Source: Mactra quadrangularis (lineage: Eukaryota; Mollusca; Bivalvia; Venerida; Mactridae). Taken from it: a stretch of 64,000 nucleotides of DNA. The notes beneath the pieces are model-generated. The model was not told the origin of the DNA. It did no database searches and worked only from the letters and a program-made list of their open reading frames with translations. Location of the stretch: NCBI GenBank assembly GCA_025267735.1, contig CM046294.1, forward strand, positions 38,439,570 to 38,503,569, read 5' to 3'. Of the stretch, positions 13,329-27,000 are shown piece by piece. How positions within the stretch are numbered: the first letter of the stretch is position 1; the number at the start of each line of letters is the position of its first letter. A program made the translations under genes and the position numbers.

Positions 13329-14250
13329 CAGTGTAACCTCTGCAGAGCGACTTTCGGCGGAGTTTGAAAAAATTGCCGCTCTGCAGAGGTGCCGCTCTGC
13401 AGAGGTAGACTTTTTCTACCGATCACGAAAACGGCCGTTTTCGGTCCGGAAAACTGGCCTTTATCCGTTCCGTAATGTAAATACAGTTTTTAGCGAACGC
13501 TGATCGACAAAAGTAAAAAAAGTTTTAATAAGATTACAAAGTTTTTTAAAATAAATAATTATAACGGTTGACAATTCCTAGCATGAAGGTTAGTTTTATG
13601 CTAAAGAAAGCAATACACTAGAGAAATCGATTCTGTTACCGTCATATGTTTTTATACTTGTCTAATGGCGAATACTATTAAGCATGAATAATCGTCGTCT
13701 TTTCGGGAGTAAATATCTGATATTATCTTAAACCTCAAATAATCTTAAAACAGAATTCATTTCATCGAAGCTTTTAATAAAAAGAACAATAACAAATAAG
13801 TTTCATTTATTATCGTCAACTAGCTAGACGTATGTGCATCTGATACATGATGACGTCAGCCTACCAAACAAAGCGCTCCTCATCGAGATCTAAGGTCCGT
13901 TCGTTGGTGTCATGGAAACCATATGTCACTTGTTTATTAACCCCTGTTAGTCAAATGATATAGCAACATGACACTTGAGGGTAGTGTTATACGATTAGGG
14001 GTTTCGCTTATTGTTTAAATCATACGGTTATGGATAATTATCGATTATTGATGTAAACCTTGCTAGACTTAGTGTCGCTGTATAGAGGTAAAGATTAACT
14101 TTGGGAATTTATTTGATCGGCCGTTTACCGCTCTGCAGAGGTGTCGTTCATTAGAGGTAAATCATAGAGTAAAATCGACGGGGGGAATTTAATATGCCGC
14201 TCGTCGGAGGTTGCCGCTCGTCGGAGGTGCCGTTAGCAGAGGTTATACTG
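13329..14250. mobile_element. pogo/Tigger-like non-autonomous DNA transposon, copy 1
   Basis: The ends are CAGTGTAACCTCTGC (left) and, read inward on the minus strand, CAGTATAACCTCTGC, each flanked by TA (13327-13328 and 14251-14252). GCCGCTCTGCAGAGGT and GCCGCTCGTCGGAGGT motifs repeat within both ends. A TA duplication and CAGT tips are typical of the pogo branch of Tc1/mariner. No transposase ORF is seen. It sits inside the piggyBac remnant and is the younger of the two. Confidence 0.7.
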
Positions 14251-14907
14251 TATATTCATGTTCTGTATTCTATGTACTTTTTATAAGGTATAGGTTTTGT
14301 TAAGATCAATTCAAAGATAATTTAAAGCAGATAAACACAACACCTTTCACCAGGGCATCCTCTGATCAATATCAGCTAAATTAATTCAGTAGTGGGGCGG
14401 GCTTATCAGTAGTAAGGTATATAGCATGATAAGAGTTAAATTGTAATGTCATAAGAAACGATTATTTGAAAAATGTTAGTTAATACCATGTATACACACT
14501 TAAGTTACGTATTAGTTGATATTTAGACAAGCGAAACTTTTATCACTAAATGCTCTAATACAGATGTTTAAATTTGATACATGTTTATTACAGTTGGTTA
14601 TCTAAGTAAATATGTAAAAACAAAACAAACAAAAAACAAACAAACGTATATCACTTAACAAAACCAGTAAAAAATATTGAAAACCTTTATACAAAGTAAA
14701 ATACGAATAAAACATTGTGCAAATATGAAAAAATGAAATAAATGTTTGAAAAGTATTAGTAATAAAAAGTAATTACGTTGCACTCTATGAGCGAATTAAG
14801 TATAACACACATGCATCTATATTCAGTAAAAGTTCATCAAGTTTTTACTCTTTAATTCATACTCATTGTACGCGTTGATTACTATACAATATATTATGTT
14901 ATGCGTT

Positions 14908-15078
14908 TTATTTCTGTTCCTCTTCGTCACTTTCAGGAAGTGGATCAGCTTTCTTTGTAAAATCAACAAGATCATACGGTGTAGGATCATCACCAAGAAT
15001 AACCATCGTCTCCCCTGGTGGTTTATCTTTGAATACAAGATCAGCATAAATCAAGCCATCTTGGTTGACAATCTTCAA
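14908..15078 (-). CDS. Ig receptor exon 19: ITIM, ITSM and stop
   Basis: Acceptor AATTTACAG; phase 0; residues 1322-1377, stop TAA at 14908-14910. LIYADL fits the ITIM consensus [ILVS]xYxx[ILV]. TPYDLV fits the ITSM consensus TxYxx[VI]. The C-terminus is acidic (ESDEEEQK). A minus-strand ATTAAA at 14851-14856, about 50 nt past the stop, is a candidate polyadenylation signal. Confidence 0.88.
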   Translation of the reverse strand: MKIVNQDGLIYADLVFKDKPPGETMVILGDDPTPYDLVDFTKKADPLPESDEEEQK

Positions 15079-18000
15079 CTGTAAATTAGATTATAAATTT
15101 TGATCATAAAATGTGTTTCTTATAAATTAGTTTTACAGCGATAACTCAATCAAAAGGATGTTCAGGTTTTGTATGAATATTAGTTTCGATATATTACGAT
15201 ATATAAAACAAAAAACAATGCCAAGCAAATCATTTAAAGTATTTCCTGTATTGAAATAAGATGAGACAAAAGGATAAATGAAAGTTAATGGCCAACACAA
15301 ATTGAGATTTGCAACTTACTCTTGGATCATTCAAACATAGTATTTATATATCAGATTGTTTACCTTTGGTTGTTCTGCTGGTGGTTTTGAAGGAAGTTGT
15401 TTGCCAGCATCTTTCTTCTTTGGATTATTCTCAAGTTCTACATTCTCATATACATCACCTATTGAAGTATTATATATGTATACTATAACATTAGAGTTGT
15501 AAATTTAGACACAGTTATTTGAGAAAAAAGAAAATATGCAGTGTATTTACTCCATTAAAAAGATTATATTTGCATAAGCCAATACAGTAAAGTTTTGTCA
15601 AAATATAATGAATGAGTTAAAAAAGAAAGATTTTGGTAAGTTGCTTGTGTTTCATGCATCGTGTTTGCTTAGATACTATTTAAGACTAAATACGCAATCA
15701 ATCCACCTAAGTATCTACAATGGACAAGTCCAGATCTCTTGACTAAGTTATAACATGTAAATGTACTTAACATTGTACTTAGATGCGATTGTGAAAAATC
15801 ATAATTTACGTCTATCATCTTATATTACAGAAAGTGATAAAATCTATCATACATACCTTCCTTTTGTTTGCCTTTTTCGTTTGTAGATTTACATTTTCCT
15901 CCCTTACCTAAAACAACACATCATACAATTGTTACATTCAAACAAAATATTTATTCATTGTATTGTCATGTTACATGATACTCAAACTTAAGAATTTAAA
16001 CAATAGAAATTATCAAGATGAAACTTGGAGAACTCTAACAAAGCAAATTTAAAGTAGGAATATTTATATACAGTTTGTTTACATCTCCATTCAGTACAAT
16101 TACTGCATAAATAGATATGACCTTTCAATTCATACGTATGACGAGGAAGATTAATAATATACCTTGTCCCTTTGTCTTGTTCACGACAGAATATATGTCT
16201 CCATTACCCGCGGCATTGGTTTTGTTAGGTTTTACTGGTTTAGAGTAAATATCAGTTGATGTTGAGGCTGATGTTGAGGCAACTGGTGCAAAATTACTTG
16301 ATGATGCATACATTGGATTGTCTACTAAACCTGTAAATATCAAAACACAATTTTGGAGAACATAAATTTACGTTTAGGTATGATGAAAAGCGATATCTTC
16401 CTCAAATACAATTAATCATTTATGTGGTATTTAGAAAATGTAGAGCGCAGGATTTGTAAATTACAGTTAGATTCCCGACGATGTGTTATACTATGAAATG
16501 TTGATATTTAAGCTATCTGAAGATAAGAAATCAGTTTGCTGTCAAAACTGAAGTTTTCCAGCCATGAAAATGCAATTCTATTTCATTATTGGAAAAATAG
16601 TGGTGCTCTAGATTTTGTATTTAAGTATTAGTAAAGGTACAAATGTATAGTTTGATGTTAATGAAGAACATTTGTTAACTTTTACGCATGCTAACTCTCA
16701 AAGAAAACTAGCAGTAATTTCCAACCCAAACCATTTATGTTGTTGTTTTATACTTACCATCTTCATCATCCGAGTCATCAGAAACAGATCTACAATAGAT
16801 ATAAAATAATATATACAGCGTGTATAGTAAAATATAACAGATATTCAATAGAAAATTAACAATATTATAAGTTAAAAATAAATTAGATAGAAATAGCAAT
16901 ACAATAATTACAAAATAATACTTAATGTATATATCACATATTCATTGTATAAAGTATAGCGTTGTTGTACAAAAACAGTAGTTAGCCATAGTGTATAGTT
17001 CATATCCATTGTATAAAAGTATAGAATTGTTCTACAAAAACAGTAGTTTTTGATCGGTATTGTTACAGTATTTGATTTGTTTTGTTGGGTTTAACGCCGT
17101 AGCGACACATTTAATAGGTCATATAACGGCGGTCAGTCAACCTAATAACTCCTCTTGGAAAGGCTAAACCTATATCTGGATTTAGCTGTAAACCAACTAC
17201 TAAGCGCTTACTTTCGTCAGAAACTGACAACTGCCCTACATTATTAAAAATCATTAATAGTAGGAAGAATGACCGTAGAAATAATTTCATGACCAAGCTC
17301 CACGAAAGTATACCCCGCCCGAAAATCGAACCCACGACCCCTCGATCAGTAGACTTCCGGCTTATTGTTACAGTAGATCATTCATAAATTTATTATACAA
17401 TCAAATAGGCATTAAAATTAATAATTTTATTTAGAAATACCTTCGAACGTTTTGCCTATCAGCGCCATTTTCTGCAATTTGAAATTATATAAGTTATAAC
17501 ACAATACTATTATAATACTATTCGTATAATATTACAAGCGATCACGGAACAAGGAAAATAAAGAAACTCAATCACACATTGAAACGACAAGATGTATAAC
17601 AATGGCTATAGTATTTTAAAAAATTGTCTTTTAAGTGTAGGGTCAACTTGATGTCAAATTTTATTGTATTAACGTTGCGTGTAAAATCAGATCTAATGAT
17701 TGTAAACGAGTAAATACGTGCTTCATTAACAATGACTTGTTTAGAGTCTATTGTTCAAAAGTGTATGCACTGTTTAAATTTTTATCTGATTTCGCATTAC
17801 CCTTACATAGTAAATATTTCTTTACATGCTGTTTACAAGAAAGAAAAATAAAATACATAACAATAAAGTAAAGTCTGGCTGTATACAAACTGTTCGTTTA
17901 AAATATATTGTGAATATTCTTTTATTGCGTATCTATTGTGATATTTTAGGTAATTATTGTGATGTTTTGCATAAACATTTACATAAATAAACAGGAAGAG

Positions 18001-21000
18001 AAATTCAGAGTTTTAATCTTATCTTCATACCACCAGATAATAATGCAATCTTGCAATTTTAGTATATCAAGTTTCAAGTTAAGCTTAGAGATGATGTTTT
18101 AAAACAAATTTTGAGATGAACAATTGATAGGAGAGGACTTAGCAGTAAATTTTGATATTGTATTCGTGCATTTTTGCACGAATATAAAACGTCGTCTTTG
18201 TTTCATATTACAACTGTTTGAGGAAGACAAATGACTTTTTTACATATAAAACATAGTTGTGCACATCTGACGACTGTATATAACTTGATACTAGTAAATA
18301 TCTAAATGAGACAATGGCTTGACTACGAACATACTTTATAGCACATAGAAATTTGAATCTAATAATTTATATTGCAGAAACGTGTACATACCTTTAAACA
18401 GTGGATATCTTCTGATAATGAATACTATAACTATAACAATAACAATACAACCAGTAACACCACCAGCAATACCACCGATCAATGCTCCAGGTATCGATTG
18501 GGAATTCGGAATCGCTAAAAGTCATATAATAAATGTTCAACACATATTATTAATAGACTAGTCAATATACCACTGATTTTATTTACATATTCATTTAAGA
18601 GTTGTGCAAGTGTTCACAATTGAGTATTAAGTATCAGAGTTGAACATTTACATTCAGGTTATCCAAGCCTACAATGATTTGTTTTATTTACGCTTACGGG
18701 TATGTTCCATTCAACATAGCAATTTATAAGTGGAATGTATAGTAATGTCATATTAACTTACGCACCTTAGTTACATATCGAATCTAATTAAGTATTAAGT
18801 AAATACGAATAACGTAAAAACTTCAATATAACGAGACTTACTGTCAAGTTTAGAAGCATGCACGGAGTTATTTTTAAAGGACACAACCAAAGTGAGATAC
18901 CTTTTGTTCTTGTGATTAACACGTCTGACTCACTCGAATTTCCTTTTACATTAGAAGCAAATATGATCACATCATATTGTGTGTTCTCTAGCAATCCAGT
19001 CAGTGATATATTCATTGTTGGTTCACCATTATCAGACACATTGAGATAGTTCCATTCTGTATCTGAACTCTTCTTATACTTGATGTAAAACTTTTGAGAT
19101 GGTCCATTATCAAATCCTGGTTCCCATTCAATATTTATTGATGATGTTGTCGTGCGACCTTCAATATGTCTTAATCTTGTCGGTGGGTCGGGTTTATCTG
19201 TTGTTAATATAGTCATATAGTCATGTTAATTGAATGATGCCATATCCGAAACAGTATAATCTTACAAGTGTATGAGGGTAGCTGGTCGTATAATAGCTGT
19301 TATTATCACAAAAAATTGATAAATAATAGATCATTGGTATGGCATGGATTAAATATTTCTACTTATAACCATTTTAACTTGCTTTAAACTATCTTGTTGA
19401 GGTTCAGGTTTAATTTTTAGGGTGACTTACATCCAAATTTTGTTTTAATCTCGTATTTAGGAGACGATAATATAATAACCTATATCTTACCATATGGTGA
19501 TAGTGTATATATTTGTTCCATTTGACCAAATTCGTTTATTACAACTACTTTATAACTTGTAAAATCGTCCATGCCAACGCTACGTATAGTAAGGTTAGAC
19601 TGTATGTTTGCTGACTTAATGGTGTAATAAACACCTTCATTTACAAGAGTCCAATTACCGTCCACAAGCTGATACCAGGTAAATTTTGGCACTGGATAGG
19701 CAATAACATTAAATACTATTGTTACTGTATTGTTCTTTTCACTTGTTACATTTACATCATTGTCTTCTCCTACTCTCGGATAACCTAGATAGTAAAACTG
19801 ATATGTAATTATTACTTTAAGAAACTGATAATTCAAATACTTGTTTAAACAATACAAACATTAATCTAAAGAGTTAATTTTAAATAAGACGTGTCAACAA
19901 AATCAGACTTATGTGTTAAACCTGATTAAACTATAGCTATTTCAGAAATTATTACGGCATACGTGTAGTTTTACTAGACTTACGTACTATACGCATCTGA
20001 TTTACAATTTTAGTATTGTACCTGACGTGATACATGATGCTCATTGATTAATAAAACTATACTTAAATGATTGCAAACGTTAGAACATAATTTGAAATTA
20101 AGATTAATAATTAAGTATTAAAATGGCAAGCTTGTACATTTACGTCACCCCTTTTCACAATATGCAGATAAAATTTAATGCTATGAAGTATGATTAGTTG
20201 ATAAACATGTTGTACTCACAATTAACAAATAGCTGAACCTTGTCTGAAACATTATTTTTACCATTGTGCACATTTTGTGCCGAGCAGTAGTAAGTTGCTG
20301 CATCCAAACAGCTTGCATTTGCTATGTTGTATTCTAAATTGTTTGATGTCACATTCTTCAATATTTTACTTTTATGACTCAATGTCATCATAGCTGTTGG
20401 ATTACTATCCCCAGTGCATGAAAACTTAACTGGTTCTTTTTCATTTACTGTCACATTTTGTCTTGTTAATCCGTCAATAGTAAATGATGTAATACTTGCA
20501 GCATCTGATAAGAAAAAAAAATAAAGAAAAACATCATCTTTAATAAAAGTATTAACATAATTATATATTCACTATTTTAAGTTAATATTTGGGACACAAT
20601 ACAAATCAACAATCATTAAATCAAAGCCATATGATAATAAATACAAATGATGACATGTTGAATAAAGTTATGTCAAATGCGATTAACCTACATTGTACAT
20701 CAAGATGGAAACTTTGACTTTGTTGACCAATGTAAGATGTACTATCTCCACTTTGTATCATAGTATTAGATGCCGTACAAGTATATGTTCCAGTGTCATT
20801 CTTTTTAAGAGTGCCAATATTAATTGTTGCTTCGTTCCATTCTTTGTTATCAATGCTTCTTGTCCATTTAATTAACGTTATCTCAGGTAATCCAGCTGTA
20901 TAGTTGCAAATCAGATTTAACCGTTCTCCTTTCAGTTTCGAAATATTAGTTATAGACAGAACTTCTGGTGGATCTGTAATACAAGAAATATTTAAGACAA

Positions 21001-24000
21001 TGTAAAAAATAATACATATGAAATATTTACACATGTTGTTTACTAATCACCAAACATCAAATTATACAGTTCAGATATTTAGAATTGATATTAAGCGAAC
21101 ATAAAGATACTTGATAATATCACTAAGTAATACAGTTAAATTTCATTCTCTCAAACACCACTAGGTCTAATTAATTGACTGAGTCAAACACATGTCTGGC
21201 ACCGATCAATATCCCTTCTATGTCTATATAAGTCAACCTCTTTTGAGTCGAACAGGACTGAGTCGAACTCTCGAAACAATATCACGGCCCCGTGGTTTAC
21301 AAATACACTATAATACCTTTGTCTCTTTCGAACAATAGATTTTCACACATCGGCGATAAAGTATAATCGTAGTCATTGTTTGTGACGCTTGATAATAACA
21401 TGGCGTGAAAATCGCTCAACAATAGATTTGTTAATTTATGTTAATTTGTCCAAAACATTTTGTTGTGTAATCACATTGTCGCACAAAAAAATGCTTAACA
21501 ATAGAATTGTTTGTTGATTGCACATTGTTGGCGTACAAAAGTTTTTAAGTGTCATGGTATGATTAAAGAGTCAAGAATAAAACGAATAACTAAGGCCTCG
21601 ATTAAACAATTGAATTAGCGCGTATACAGCTTGTATGTTTGTTTTAATTCATGAAAATTGCAAACAAAAAGTTCGTGCCATTTTAGTTACGAAATTAACG
21701 AACAACACATAAGTTATAAGCAAATTGTTTTGCAGTTTGTACTAACTACGTTCACATGAAACTTGAACGAACCGTGTGTTCGGGTTATATATTAAACCAA
21801 GGAAGATAACAAATAAAAACAATACCAAAACAAAGGAAAGTAATAACGTCGAACTCTGACGAATGTCGGCCAGGTCTAACACCTGGCTCACTCGAAATAT
21901 GTTTCACGTCCCTTCGAGTTTGAGCCAGTGAACTTTTACTGTATTTTGAATAAGCAAACAGCTATAGATACTGGCCATAAATAATGTGTGGACTGATTTA
22001 TCACAGTTATTATAAAACAGCAAATTGAGGTATTTTATTCATAGTATATAGAGGTACATAAAACTTATTACTGATAAAACACATTTGTTTTTCAGATAAA
22101 ATATTGTTATATACTTACATAAAACTTGTACTGATACAGTTTTATTGACAGTGACATTTTGTTTGTCTTTAAATGATGGCTCTAAAAGAGTGTTGGCTGT
22201 AAATACATAATCTCCTTTCATCTCTTTGGTCAGATTGTTAACAGTAACCGATGATGATGATACCAATGTCCTTTGAGGTATATTCCACCAAGCTGCTGGT
22301 GTTGGTTTACCCTCAACAGAACATTTCAAAATAAATGATTCTTTCTGTATAATCATCAGTTGATTATTATTATCATCGGTCAAATTGATTCCAGTGGCTG
22401 GCCGATTTGTATATTGCAATGTACAGCTTTTGATCGTTGGACGAACTATCAAGAAGAAAACAATACTTGTGACGAAAATGTTATATATTTGATGCTTAAA
22501 AGAAACGTTAAAAAGCATGAATCTGATTTAAGGTCAATTACTCCGTATACAATATATATGTATTATATAATAAAGTTCCCAGTCAATCTTTATTACCAAT
22601 AGTACCTTATTACCACTTCCTTTTGAACCCCTCCCCCCAACATTCGTATTAATACATATTATATACATTGTATGTCGAGGTAATCACAGAAATGTTCTGC
22701 CATAAACATGTTATGTTAAAGTGTTATGAAAAAGAAGCAATCTTTTAATACCTACGTTAGTATATTGTTTTCATGCAAAAAGTATGATATTCAGTTTACA
22801 TGTATGGTATAACAATTTACTTACTAAGAATATTGAATCGCATTATATCTGATATATTTCCTTGTGCAACTGGTTTGTTTGTTTCTTCCATGTTGTTAGT
22901 AGCAATACATGTAGCGTTAGTTCTTGCCTCTCTGATATTGTCCACAGTAAGTACGGATTTATTGTCGTTTTGTCCACCCCATCTGCATGTAGGTAAAGGG
23001 TTGCCATCTATTGATTTACAAACAATTTTAAATGAGTCTCCTTCAATAACATCAATAGATTTGTTTGGAATGATTTGTCCACTTTGATTATCATAAACGA
23101 AATATAACGCACTTGGAGGGTCTGAAAATAAAAGGTGTCAAATTAAATGGCAATATTCATACTTTACGTATCGTTATGAGTTTACGAAAGCTATTGTGAT
23201 TTAATCAAAGTACGTAGCATACTTATCCTTTATTGACCAGTAAAATACAAGTAAGTAATGTATGCCAGTTATTATTCCTATGTGATTGTCATGTACGACA
23301 TTTTATCTATTTATGAATGACATGAACGTAGTTTGCAATCATCAATTATCATACCATTTGTTTAATGTGAGAGTAAATACTTACATAAGACGTCAACATT
23401 CACGGTACTACTGTTAACACCAGCAATAGGTTCTCCATTTGATGGATTCATTGTATTATGTACAGTACATTTATATTCTCCAGCGTCAATCTTCCTTATG
23501 TTACTTAACGTAACTGACTGTAAATTTATAGAATCAACTATTTTAGGTCTAGTCCATATATATCTATCTGGTAACGGCTTACTGACAGATGTACATTTGA
23601 TAGTTCTATTGTTGCCTTCTATAAAATAAACATCTCCTTCGGCATTACTACCACCGGTTCTAAATGTTGGTTTTGATGGTGGATCTGTAATAGAAGTCAT
23701 CATCATAATGTCTGTACCAATTTACTTTCCCTAGTGTTAAGCTGATAAGAAGTTCTCTGTGTGTGCTCTAAATTAAACACGAACGTTAGTATGACTAATA
23801 CCAAGATCAATTATTTTAGCGAAACTTTCGTGGTAGGTTTTATATTAATAATGAATTATAATTACGTGTAATGTTTGTATATTACTGCAAAATTGCAAAA
23901 AACGAACTTTACTGTGCACCTATTTTGATTTTTCGCCAGATGTATGTGTTTACTGTTTGTTGGGTCAGTTACAGTTACCTGTGTATTTGATATATTATCA

Positions 24001-27000
24001 TAAATCTACGGTGCTAAATACAAAATACTACGACTTGATTTAAAACGAAATAAATGTAATGGATAATAATACAACTTAATAGGCATTATCAATAAACACG
24101 TAACTGATTTTGATATATGTGCATGCTGGAAAACAATCTTGCCTCAGGAAACCTTGGATAAGATATATTGGTAACGAAGCATGATAAATGTTTCTAAATA
24201 TGAAATGGTTTAATCACAACCAAACTATTACTTTACATTTTAGAATCAATTGAAATGTATGCTTGTGTTACGTCGATCGAACAATCAATCTAACATCTAT
24301 CCAGATTTAAAGTTTTTCACTCTTTCTCTTTTAGTGATTTTGTTTGACTGCACATGGTATACTGATCGTTTTGTAGCCTGTTCTAAAATGTGTTAACATA
24401 ATTAACTAAATTCTTACATAAAACAACCAAGGTAACATTTGCTGTAGTATTCTGAAATCCTGTTTGTTGCGATTTACATGAACACGTTCCTTCATTAGTT
24501 CTTAATGGTATCCATGTTAATGTTGTAGTAAAATTTCCGTTAGAATTGAAGGTTTGTTGGTTCATTGGTGAGAAATTATTACATCTCCAAGATAACGTTG
24601 GTGTAGGATTTCCACCTTTTACACTACAAGATAACGTCCCGGAAGTATTTTCTATCACACTATATGTATTACCTTGTCGTATATACGGATCTTCTGCTTT
24701 ATCTGGAATATATATCAAATATTACCAAAAAACTGAACCTATAATACGTTTGTTTAGTCAGTCAAAGAATCCTGATACGTATTATCTTGCGTTTATACTG
24801 TTGATGCTTCACGATAAGATGCATTGTAATTTAATATAAACTGTGGAATAAAATAACTATTTAATGGTAGATCGCAGATTACAAATAGCATTGACGAATA
24901 GTTTTGCTCATCCATTCAGAAGCAAGTTTATTTCAATCCATAATCTATGACAATAATTCGTCAATTTTAAGACAAGGTGTTTTGTAAACTCATTCGGCTT
25001 TAAAACATGCATTATATGTATGTCCATCATACAATGTCCTTTTAAAAGTATTAACATTAAATTATTGGCTATTACTAGCTTCACATTTTGTAATTTGACA
25101 GGTCTTAACTGAAAACTTATTTCAATATTACAGACTAAATGTGTGCCACCTTAAAACGATAAAGCATATATTATTGTGTGAAATATGAAACAAACACTTG
25201 TTTGTTTATTTACTTACATAGAACGTTTAATAATTTCCTCTCGCTGGAAACGAAATTTGTATTGACAGAGTTATTTGCTTTACACAGTATCTTTGTATCA
25301 TTGTCTTGTCGTGTTGGAACAAAACGTAAAACACTTGTTGCTATACTAAGATCGTTGTAATCAGTCGTTGTGGTAATGTTGTTCGTTATCTGAGTAACAT
25401 TTTGCCAATTTCCATTTGGATGTCTATACCAGTACACAGAGGCGGCAGGTCTTGCTGTTGATGTTGTACAAGTAAGCTCTACTGCTGTGTTTTCTTTGAT
25501 ATTAACCAGATAATTAGATGGTGAAATTGTAACTGATGTTACAGGAGCTGAAATACGTCTTTGAAAATTGTAAATAGAAACATACCTATATGTGTATGAC
25601 AAGTAAACGTTAACTACTTGATATTTATAACTGCGTGTCAATCAAATCCTATATTGTTACAACTACAGTACGTAGATAACAGTTTTAAAAGATAATTAAT
25701 AACAGGTCACAACATAAGCGTTATTATCACTACAATACATAAATGGATATGTCATAAGCATAACTATACGCCATTTAAAGTGGTTTGCCTTCCTGTATAT
25801 CTATTTATTTGAAAAAAATATTCATTAAACATTGAAACCTTAAGCATTGACGTGCTTATCAAAACTTAAACATACTCTTTTTAATCAAGCCATAATACTA
25901 CCGTTGTGAACATCTTACAGGCATTTAACTATTTTAACGATACACACAATGTTTAGCATGTAAGTTGTTTACAAGACCCTTTCTGATGACCCTGCATCCA
26001 CAATAGATCTTAATGTGCATAATAGTTTTACCAGTGTTATTGAAAATGATGCTGTATTTGTTTTTGCAACATTGCCATACGCTCTATTGTATAGACATTT
26101 ACAAGAAAATATCATCATAACCATATCATTACGTACCTTTAACTTTAATAATAAAGTTTGATCCTGTTCCATCAGTATGATCAAAGGGTGTACACATATA
26201 CATGTCATTATGTTCACTTCTTTGTACATTTAATCTTGTAACTTGATAAACTGTATCGTTACATGTGTAGGTATAATCAGCTTTACTGTCTAAAAATGGT
26301 GTTCCTTGTGTAATACATTGTCCATTCTGACCAACACCCGTAGCAGCTGTATTTGATCCAAATCTCCAGTTGACGAATGTTACACCAGATGATACTTTAC
26401 ATACTAATGTGGCATTATCTCCCTCTCTTACATCTTGAACATTGAATGTCATTGTTGGTTTACAATATCTGCAGCTTGTATCTATATTGAAACATATAAT
26501 TGTATGTGAGTAAAACTCTTGAGAAATACTTCTCACCTTAAACGATATTGTTCGATTGCAACGTTATTTGAATCTGTAAAAAACTGTTTTAACGTTGTTT
26601 TGAATTATTTCACGAGGCTTGTTGTTTTGATGTACCATTTTGTTATAGACACTTTACTTCCGACAAAAGCGCTTTCATATAACGAACATATATAAAGTTT
26701 TCATAAAATATAGTTAGTTTCATTGCAATTGGACTATTGACACTTGATGGTAAAAAATAGAAAATGTGTACGTCAGAATTTCAGATTATGTTTAAATAAT
26801 ATTTTTAGGGCTATTCTGGCGTAACTTTTTACAAAATGAAAGCAGTTTGGCAAATTCCTTTGCCGTTATGTATCCGATTTAAATGCATAACAAAATTATG
26901 CCAACCAGATACTGAACAGTTTTCAGCATATTTAACGCTGACTAAAATCACCTTACACAATTATAATGCTAAAAAACTCGTTTAATCGCCGTAAAACATT

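Larger units (their letters stand above)
12374..14435 (+). mobile_element. piggyBac-type transposon remnant, interrupted by a pogo-like element
   Basis: The left end is TTAA (12370-12373) followed by CCCTTATCATGTTATA. The right end, read inward on the minus strand, is TTAA (14436-14439) followed by CTCTTATCATGCTATA. TTAA target sites with CCCTT-type tips are characteristic of piggyBac. Near the left end, GACCACAGGTCGCGA and GCGACCTACAGTCGCGA form subterminal inverted copies. The 2062-bp unit contains a 922-bp insertion (13329-14250), leaving only about 1.1 kb of original element and no complete transposase. Confidence 0.7.

Noticed and set aside
16163..16330. DIYSVV counted as a further ITIM
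   Set aside because: The -2 position is aspartate, outside the [ILVS] consensus; reported only as a YSxx tyrosine motif.
17111..17335. Minus-strand 74-codon frame with a hydrophobic start
   Set aside because: It lies wholly within the SINE bounded by the 13-bp target duplication, and the same body occurs in another SINE copy.
22800..23087. Plus-strand 95-codon frame
   Set aside because: Antisense shadow of Ig receptor exon 7, which has splice sites and Ig core residues on the minus strand.
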